A stretch of DNA of 64,000 bases. It comes from Aequorivita iocasae. GTDB taxonomy: Bacteria; Bacteroidota; Bacteroidia; Flavobacteriales; Flavobacteriaceae. Below the pieces are notes generated by a model. The model worked only from the letters and a program-made list of their open reading frames with translations, searched no databases and was not told where the DNA came from. A program made the position numbers and the translations under genes. How positions within the stretch are numbered: position 1 is the first letter of the stretch; each line of letters starts with the position of its first letter. Positions 58,616 to 64,000 of this stretch are shown here, one piece after another. Location: assembly GCF_016757735.1 (NCBI RefSeq), contig NZ_CP068439.1, forward strand, positions 1 through 64,000, written 5' to 3'.

Positions 58616-60724
58616 ATGTCTGACGAAAAATTGCCTCAGGAAGAAAACGAAAAAGAAATTCCGGCTACCGAAGCTACGGAAGGAACAAATGCTGCATCTA
58701 TAAACCCTGAAGAATCGGCCCAAGAGAATACAGCTGCGCCTGAAACTGGAGAAGTTCAACAGGAGAAAAGCACTTCTGAAGAAAATTCAGAGAGCAAGGG
58801 TGCTGCTGATAAAAAAGCTGTGGAAGAAAACATTGTGGAGGAAGCCATGGTCGCCGAAAAAGAAGCAGTTAAACAAAAAGAAACGATTGAGGCCACTTCA
58901 AACGAGAAGATTGAAGCTTCCGATGACGATGAAAATGGAGAAGATGAAGAAGAAATAGCTTCCTCTGAAGATGAGGAAGATGAAGAAGACCACGAAGAAA
59001 AAGCCCAAAAGGATTACAGCACCCTTTCAGAAAAAGAATTGGTCGCTGAACTTGACAAGCTTTTAAAAACTAAGAAAATACAGGAATTAAAACACGATGT
59101 TGAGGAAATTCGGTCTGAGTTCAACAGTAAATTTAATGAAGAACTGGAACATAAAAAGGAAGAGTTTCTTGCCGAAGGCGGAAATATAATCGACTTCCAC
59201 TACACTACCCCGCTAAAAAAAGAATTCAACTCCCTCTATTTTGATTACAAAGAAAAACGCAACAATCACTATAAAAATCTAAAAAAAGACCTACAATCAA
59301 ATCTAGATAAGCGCTGGGAATTGATAGAAGAGCTTAAAGGTCTTTTGGGGGCAGAGGAAAATATAAATACTACCTATAAACACTTTAAGGAAATTCAGGA
59401 AAAATGGCACGTTGCAGGAGCTATTCCGCGCGATAAATACAATACCGTTTGGAATACCTACCACCACCACGTTGAGAATTTCTATGATTTTCTGCATTTG
59501 AACCGTGAGTTCCGTGATCTGGATTTTAAGCACAATCTTGACGCCAAATTAAAACTTATTACCCGTGCCGAAGAATTGGGGCAGGAAGAAGACATCAATA
59601 AAGCCTTCAGGGAATTACAGATGCTTCACAAAATGTGGAAAGAAGATGTGGGGCCCGTGGCGAAAGAATATCGTGATGAAGTGTGGGATAAATTCAGTGA
59701 GGCCACAAAAGTAATCCACGATAAGCGCCAAGCACAATTGGCAGAAATGGAAAAAGATTTTGAGGCCAATCTTGAAAAGAAGAAAGAAATAATTGAAGCT
59801 ATAAAGAAAGCCACCGAAGAGGCCAAACCAACCCACCAAGGTTGGCAAAATGCAATTAAGAAAGTACAAGAGCTTAGAGATGCTTTTTTCAACACTGGAA
59901 GAGTACCACGGAACAACAACAAAGAAACCTGGAAGGCTTTCAAAGATGCTACGGGTAACTTTAACCATGAGAAAAACAGTTTCTATAAAAATCAAAAAAA
60001 GGAACAATACCACAATTTGGAAAAGAAGCGTGACCTTATCAAAATTGCTGAAGAGAATAAAGACAGCGAAGATTTTGATGCCACAACGCCATTAATGAAA
60101 AAAATCCAAAACGATTGGAAAAACATTGGACACGTGCCGAGAAAGGACAGCGACAAAATCTGGAAAAAGTTCAAAAAAGCTTGTAACCATTATTTTGACC
60201 GGCTCCACGCACAGAAAAACGAAGCAAATAAAGAAGAAATGGTACATTTTGAAGCCAAGCAACAAATGCTTGAAAAACTTTCTTCTTTTGAATTGAGCGG
60301 CGACCACAAGGTAGATGTGAAAAAGATAAAGGAATATATTACCGCTTGGAAGGAAATAGGTCGTGTGCCTTATAACAAGCGTAATATTGAGCAGAAATTC
60401 AATAAAATTTTAGACGGTCTTTTTGGCAAGTTAGACTTAAGCAAAAAAGAAACCGAACTTATCAAATTTGACAATAAACTGAATACGCTTGTAAACCGCG
60501 AAGATGAGAGGAAGCTGCAGAATGAGCATTTCTTTATTTCAAAAAAGATTGATGAAACCAAAGATGAAATTCGCCAACTGGAAAACAATTTAGGTTTTTT
60601 CCACCATGTGGATGAAAATAATCCTTTGGTAAAGGAAGTGCACAAAAACATTGCGCGCCACAAAGAGCAACTTGAAGTTTGGAAAGCAAAACTTTTGAAA
60701 ATCAAGGAAGTTCGCGAAGACTAA
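58616..60724 (+). CDS. DUF349 domain-containing protein
   Basis: A 702-residue highly charged, helical cytoplasmic protein. Residues 1-140 are an acidic, low-complexity region rich in Glu, Ala and Lys. The rest contains five or so DUF349 repeats, each with the pattern W...G.VPR...W..F, for example NIGHVPRKDSDKIWKKFKKA and EIGRVPYNKRNIEQKF. DUF349 proteins occur mainly in Bacteroidetes and actinobacteria; the function is unknown. ATG 58616 (MSDEKLPQEE) is used, not an upstream TTG three codons earlier. It ends 94 bases before convergent mazG, with an inverted repeat in between. Confidence 0.88.
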   Translation: MSDEKLPQEENEKEIPATEATEGTNAASINPEESAQENTAAPETGEVQQEKSTSEENSESKGAADKKAVEENIVEEAMVAEKEAVKQKETIEATSNEKIEASDDDENGEDEEEIASSEDEEDEEDHEEKAQKDYSTLSEKELVAELDKLLKTKKIQELKHDVEEIRSEFNSKFNEELEHKKEEFLAEGGNIIDFHYTTPLKKEFNSLYFDYKEKRNNHYKNLKKDLQSNLDKRWELIEELKGLLGAEENINTTYKHFKEIQEKWHVAGAIPRDKYNTVWNTYHHHVENFYDFLHLNREFRDLDFKHNLDAKLKLITRAEELGQEEDINKAFRELQMLHKMWKEDVGPVAKEYRDEVWDKFSEATKVIHDKRQAQLAEMEKDFEANLEKKKEIIEAIKKATEEAKPTHQGWQNAIKKVQELRDAFFNTGRVPRNNNKETWKAFKDATGNFNHEKNSFYKNQKKEQYHNLEKKRDLIKIAEENKDSEDFDATTPLMKKIQNDWKNIGHVPRKDSDKIWKKFKKACNHYFDRLHAQKNEANKEEMVHFEAKQQMLEKLSSFELSGDHKVDVKKIKEYITAWKEIGRVPYNKRNIEQKFNKILDGLFGKLDLSKKETELIKFDNKLNTLVNREDERKLQNEHFFISKKIDETKDEIRQLENNLGFFHHVDENNPLVKEVHKNIARHKEQLEVWKAKLLKIKEVRED

Positions 60725-60740
60725 AGTGATATTTTTGTCC

Positions 60741-60796
60741 CTTTGAGCGCAGTCTAAACCTAATATTTGACTTTTAGTTTTTGACTGCGCTCAAAG
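60741..60796. repeat. 14-bp inverted repeat between convergent DUF349 and mazG genes
   Basis: CTTTGAGCGCAGTC (60741-60754) is perfectly matched in inverted orientation by GACTGCGCTCAAAG (60783-60796), with a 28-base AT-rich loop. Variants of TTGAGCGCAGTC are known as dispersed repeats in Bacteroidetes. It could also act as a weak bidirectional terminator, but lacks T-runs. Confidence 0.75.
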
Positions 60797-60817
60797 TAAA
60801 ATATATCGGAATGCTAA

Positions 60818-61591
60818 CTACTGTAACTTGGCTTCTTCCCAAAAAACATCCATCTCAGCCAAAGTCATATCTTTCAGGGATTTGTTCATTTCCTTGGCTT
60901 TGCCTTCTAAATATTGAAAGCGTTTTATAAACTTTTTATTGGTACGTTCCAGTGCATTTTCTGGGTTCACCTTTAAGAATCTTGCGTAGTTTATCATAGA
61001 GAACAACACATCACCAAACTCCGATTCTATTTTTTCTTGATTGTTTTCATTTACTTCGTGTTGTAGCTCGCCAAGTTCTTCCTGCAGTTTTTCAAAAACC
61101 TGTTGCGGCTCTTCCCAGTCAAAACCTACTCCAGCCACCTTATCCTGTATCCTGCTAGCTTTAACTAAAGCTGGCAATGATTTGGGAACGCCTTCCAAAA
61201 CGCTATTTTTACCTTCTTTTAGCTTTAGGTTTTCCCAGTTGCGCTTTACTTCTTCTTCGTCGGCAACATTCACATCGCCATAGATATGGGGATGGCGGGA
61301 AATTAATTTATCACAAATATCATTGCACACATCTGCAATGTCAAAACTATCGGTCTCACTGCCAATTTTTGCATAAAAAACAATGTGCAACAACACATCG
61401 CCCAGTTCCTTTTTCACTTCCTGTAAATCATTGTCCAAAATGGCATCACCCAATTCATAAGTTTCCTCAATGGTCAGATGCCGCAGTGTTTCCATTGTTT
61501 GCTTTTTATCCCACGGGCACTGTTGGCGCAGCTCGTCCATTATAGACAGCAATCTATCGAAAGCTTTTAGTTGTTCTTTTCGGGAGTTCAT
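60818..61591 (-). CDS. mazG: Nucleoside triphosphate pyrophosphohydrolase MazG
   Basis: A 257-residue cytoplasmic enzyme hydrolysing NTPs, including dNTPs, to NMP and pyrophosphate. Both MazG domains are present: the first with EETYELGDAI and KKELGDVLLHIVFYAK, the second with LQEELGELQHEVN and ESEFGDVLFSMINYAR, which supply the metal-binding EExxE and ExxD residues. Length is normal for two-domain MazG. It probably helps prevent incorporation of aberrant nucleotides and lowers ppGpp under stress. The start faces upstream 160-bp region with the DUF5606 gene. Confidence 0.94.
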   Translation of the reverse strand: MNSRKEQLKAFDRLLSIMDELRQQCPWDKKQTMETLRHLTIEETYELGDAILDNDLQEVKKELGDVLLHIVFYAKIGSETDSFDIADVCNDICDKLISRHPHIYGDVNVADEEEVKRNWENLKLKEGKNSVLEGVPKSLPALVKASRIQDKVAGVGFDWEEPQQVFEKLQEELGELQHEVNENNQEKIESEFGDVLFSMINYARFLKVNPENALERTNKKFIKRFQYLEGKAKEMNKSLKDMTLAEMDVFWEEAKLQ

Positions 61592-61681
61592 TTTTGATAT
61601 TGATTTCAGGTTTCAGGTTAAAAGTAGAAAAATTAACCACGAATTCAGGATTATATTCATTTTGTATTTCAAAAAAATAAA

Positions 61682-61714
61682 AAATCCCAAAACCCGTGAA
61701 GGATTGAGGGATTT
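61682..61714 (-). terminator. Weak candidate terminator downstream of the DUF5606 gene
   Basis: AAATCCC (61682-61688) and GGGATTT (61708-61714) are inverted with a 19-base loop, and a T-run follows on the minus strand. It lies 39 bases after the stop at 61753. Confidence 0.45.
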
Positions 61715-61752
61715 GTTTACTAATCTATAACTATACAACTTAAAATTCCGGA

Positions 61753-62304
61753 CTATGTTTTACGAGAAGCAGCGCTCTTGGTGGCCCCGCCTTTCTTGGC
61801 AGAAGAAGCTTTCGGTGTTGTTGATTTTTGTGCAACAGCTTTCTTATCGGATAGTTTCTTTGCTTCTTTAGGTTTATCGTTTGAATCCTTTTCAGTTTTT
61901 TGGGTCTCTTCTTTGGCTTCTGAAAAATCGTTAATACCGTTTTTGATTAGCATATTGTACCATTGCACTATTTTCTTGATATCACTTGCATATACGCGGT
62001 CTTCATCATAATCTGGCATGACGCCGAAGAAAAACTCTTCCAACTCCTCTTTTGAAGCTTTATGGTTTATGGTTTCCTTTCCGCCTTCTTTTTCAGAAAT
62101 CTTTTTGAAAACTTCACGCAGTGGAACTTCTTCTGTTAAAGTATAAACGGCAATTTCCGAAAGCAAACTCACATTGTGGCGACCGCTTACGTTTATTGTT
62201 TTTCCGTCCAGAAGCGATTCTGCTAGAAAGCCCGTACGGGTTTGGGTTTTTAATTTATAAAGTCCAGGTTTACCTGAAATGGAAAGCACTTTTTCTAAGC
62301 TCAT
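61753..62304 (-). CDS. DUF5606 domain-containing protein
   Basis: A 183-residue soluble protein. The N-terminal ~125 residues form the DUF5606 domain (LEKVLSISGKPGLYKLKTQT, FFGVMPDYDEDRVYASDIKK); the rest is a Lys/Ala/Ser-rich tail (about 130-183), with repeated KK and AKK motifs that could bind nucleic acids. The family is restricted largely to Bacteroidetes and its function is unknown. It is transcribed in the same direction as def and ruvX, 65 bases downstream of def. Confidence 0.88.
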   Translation of the reverse strand: MSLEKVLSISGKPGLYKLKTQTRTGFLAESLLDGKTINVSGRHNVSLLSEIAVYTLTEEVPLREVFKKISEKEGGKETINHKASKEELEEFFFGVMPDYDEDRVYASDIKKIVQWYNMLIKNGINDFSEAKEETQKTEKDSNDKPKEAKKLSDKKAVAQKSTTPKASSAKKGGATKSAASRKT

Positions 62305-62369
62305 AAAATACTTTTAAAATGTTTTATTGAATGCAAATATCTTTGGTTTGGTTTATATAAACAAGCGTG

Positions 62370-62960
62370 TTAACGTTTCTTTTTTGCATTGGGGAATTTC
62401 ATCCGGTAATCAACGCCTACTTTACCTTTTGAAATGTTTGCCAATTTACTTTTTATCAATCGTTTTTTTAAGGGGGAAAGCTTGTCGGTAAAGAGAATCC
62501 CTTCAATATGATCGTATTCATGTTGAATGATTCGCGCTACAATTCCGCTGAAAGATTCTTTGTGTTTTTTGAAATTTTCATCCTCATACTCCATCACGAT
62601 ATTTGGCTTGCGGAAAACATCCTCGCGCACATCAGGAATACTCAAACAACCTTCGTTAAAAGCCCATTCATCACCAGATTCCTCAAGAATTCGCGCATTG
62701 ATGAAAACTTTCTTAAAGGTGGAAACAAATTTTTGTTCTTCTTCACTTAAATCTTCATCGTCCTCAAAGGGGGTTGCATCCACAATAAAAAGACGTAGGG
62801 GTAGATTTACCTGTGGCGCAGCTAGACCAATGCCACGGGCTTCGTACATGGTTTCAAACATGTTTTCGAGAACTTCCTCCAGATTTGGATAATCTTTCGT
62901 TATTTCTGTGGTTTCTTTTCTCAATACGGGATCTCCGTAAGCTACAATCGGTAGTATCAT
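62370..62960 (-). CDS. def: Peptide deformylase
   Basis: A 196-residue metallopeptidase removing formyl from nascent protein N termini. All three motifs are intact: GIGLAAPQVN (motif 1), EGCLSIPDVRED (motif 2, Cys as metal ligand), and QHEYDHIEG (motif 3, HExxH with Glu as catalytic). Length is normal. It lies 4 bases downstream of ruvX, and both are preceded by the divergent dapD promoter region, suggesting a ruvX-def operon. Confidence 0.97.
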   Translation of the reverse strand: MILPIVAYGDPVLRKETTEITKDYPNLEEVLENMFETMYEARGIGLAAPQVNLPLRLFIVDATPFEDDEDLSEEEQKFVSTFKKVFINARILEESGDEWAFNEGCLSIPDVREDVFRKPNIVMEYEDENFKKHKESFSGIVARIIQHEYDHIEGILFTDKLSPLKKRLIKSKLANISKGKVGVDYRMKFPNAKKKR

Positions 62961-62964
62961 TAAA

Positions 62965-63375
62965 TTATCTATTATATAAAAATTCCTGTAAAATTATTGT
63001 CGCGCTAATTTCATCAACAAGCGCTTTGTTTTGACGCTGTTTTTTCTTTAAGCCGCTGTCAATCATGGTTTGAAAAGCCATTTTGCTTGTGTACCGTTCA
63101 TCTATGCGCTTCACAGATAAGTCGGGAAATACTTCTGAAAATTTCTTTAAAAACAACTGAATCTGTTCTTCAATAGTGGAAGGGGTTCCATCTTTCTGCT
63201 TCGGCTCGCCTACCAAAACCAGTTCCACCTTTTCGGTGTGAATGTATTTTTTCAGAAAATCCATCAAATCAGAAGTAGCAACTGTTGTTAAACCTGAGGC
63301 AATCAACTGCAACTCGTCCGTAATGGCGATGCCCGTTCGCTTGCTGCCGTAATCCAATGCTAAAATTCTTCCCAT
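62965..63375 (-). CDS. ruvX: Holliday junction resolvase-like protein RuvX (YqgF family)
   Basis: A 136-residue RNase H-fold nuclease-like protein, also implicated in 16S rRNA 5'-end processing in E. coli. LALDYGSKRTGIAITDE (residues about 5-21, containing the first catalytic Asp) and DERYTSKMA (DERxTS motif) are present, along with a late VDEISATIILQEF with an Asp in the active site. Its stop is followed by def after 4 bases. The start at 63375 faces dapD divergently. Confidence 0.95.
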   Translation of the reverse strand: MGRILALDYGSKRTGIAITDELQLIASGLTTVATSDLMDFLKKYIHTEKVELVLVGEPKQKDGTPSTIEEQIQLFLKKFSEVFPDLSVKRIDERYTSKMAFQTMIDSGLKKKQRQNKALVDEISATIILQEFLYNR

Positions 63376-63444
63376 AACGACTGCAAAAATAAGAGTTTCG
63401 GAAATAGTATGCTATAAATGGGCATTTAATTGAATGTGAGGTTT

Positions 63445-63452
63445 TATATTTG
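63445..63452 (+). promoter_or_regulatory. Candidate -7 box for dapD
   Basis: TATATTTG, an exact TAnnTTTG match, 18 bases before the dapD ATG at 63471. A TTG at 63430-63432 is only 12 bases upstream, closer than the usual 17-23. Confidence 0.45.
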
Positions 63453-63470
63453 TAAAAAGAATTTACTCAC

Positions 63471-64000
63471 ATGACCGAACTACAACAAACCATAGAAAAA
63501 GCTTGGGAAGACCGTTCCTTACTCACTGAAACCGAAACCATTGTCTCCATTCGCGAAGTTGTCAATCTTTGTGATGAAGGCAAATTACGCTGTGCTGAGC
63601 CAACAGCAGATGGTTGGAAAGTAAATGAGTGGGTGAAAAAGGCCATTGTACTCTATTTCCCTATCCAAAAAATGCGCACTTTGGAAGCAGGGATTTTTGA
63701 ATATCACGATAAAATTCCATTAAAATCAGGGTACGAAGCTAAAGGAATTCGCGTAGTACCGCACGCGGTTGCGCGCCACGGAGCTTATATCTCAAAAGGC
63801 GTAATCCTCATGCCTAGTTATGTAAATATTGGTGCGTATGTTGATGAAGGCACAATGGTAGATACTTGGGCCACGGTGGGCAGCTGCGCACAAATCGGGA
63901 AGGGTGTTCATCTTAGTGGCGGCGTAGGTATTGGCGGTGTTTTGGAACCGCTGCAGGCCGCTCCCGTAATAATTGAGGATGGTGCCTTTATAGGCTCACG
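63471..64000 (+). CDS. dapD: 2,3,4,5-tetrahydropyridine-2,6-dicarboxylate N-succinyltransferase (partial, 3' end cut by the window)
   Basis: An open frame from ATG 63471 ([18 protein letters not shown]) with no stop before the window ends, giving about 176 residues of an enzyme usually near 270. DapD succinylates tetrahydrodipicolinate in the diaminopimelate/lysine pathway. The N-terminal helical domain ([13 protein letters not shown]) and the start of the left-handed beta-helix ([20 protein letters not shown] followed by [14 protein letters not shown]) are clear, as is the VGIGGVLEP segment. The gene is divergent from ruvX. Confidence 0.96.
   Translation, partial: MTELQQTIEKAWEDRSLLTETETIVSIREVVNLCDEGKLRCAEPTADGWKVNEWVKKAIVLYFPIQKMRTLEAGIFEYHDKIPLKSGYEAKGIRVVPHAVARHGAYISKGVILMPSYVNIGAYVDEGTMVDTWATVGSCAQIGKGVHLSGGVGIGGVLEPLQAAPVIIEDGAFIGS

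Overview
The window is a stretch of chromosome from a member of the Bacteroidetes, most probably a marine or environmental Flavobacteriaceae. The evidence is AT-rich DNA, almost no Shine-Dalgarno sites, candidate -7 boxes of the TAnnTTTG type, three proteins with type IX secretion (T9SS) C-terminal sorting domains, a bacillithiol gene (bshB1), a menaquinone operon, and several small families known mainly from flavobacteria (CAL67264-type membrane protein, DUF5606, DUF2490). The genus cannot be fixed from the sequence alone. Base 1 is the first base of dnaA, so the record is probably numbered from dnaA. No rRNA, CRISPR array, prophage or transposase gene is visible. One tRNA (His) is present.

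Layout. 1-5.5 kb: dnaA, a small phosphatase, a secreted sorbosone-dehydrogenase-like protein, a tetrapyrrole-methylase-family enzyme and two tandem lysozyme-like paralogues. 5.9-8.0 kb: tRNA-His, bshB1 and a trans-sulfuration enzyme. 8.2-13.9 kb: hutI-hutG, a metallo-beta-lactamase-fold lipoprotein and a large BNR-repeat protein. 14-18.2 kb: a lipoprotein, ettA, a tiny membrane protein and an acyl-CoA carboxylase beta chain. 18.2-23.4 kb: a minus-strand menaquinone operon read menA, MBL hydrolase, (four-helix-bundle insert), menC, CPBP protease, menE. 23.5-26.7 kb: a 1076-residue T9SS cargo protein. 26.9-33.5 kb: DoxX, holA, an HsdR_N-type protein, a glycosyltransferase, an OmpA lipoprotein, a decayed NTF2-like gene, a YrdC-family tRNA-modification enzyme and an esterase lipoprotein. 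33.5-38.2 kb: a UvrD-type helicase and a membrane-anchored GltB-like enzyme. 38.2-40.9 kb: a four-gene signalling module. 41.1-47.0 kb: patatin, M1 peptidase, recG, DUF2490. 47.2-54.2 kb: rel/spo, Fur-family, purA, OstA-like, aminotransferase. 54.3-60.7 kb: TPR protein, two DUF368 transporters, aroE, DUF349 protein. 60.8-64 kb: mazG, DUF5606, def, ruvX and, divergently, the first two thirds of dapD.

Most of this is housekeeping core genome. The less ordinary parts are a 438-bp cassette (21313-21750) in which a four-helix-bundle gene sits between inverted arrays of a degenerate 8-bp repeat; an NTF2-like pseudogene at 31333-31668; a minus-strand terminator built into the 3' coding end of the neighbouring plus-strand gene (4037-4074); a lipoprotein/7TM/kinase/regulator operon (38173-40931); a protein carrying both a lipobox and a T9SS sorting domain (11352-13904); and a possible 32-residue membrane peptide coupled to recG (46273-46371). 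I did not find a large, clearly new multi-gene defence or mobile system.
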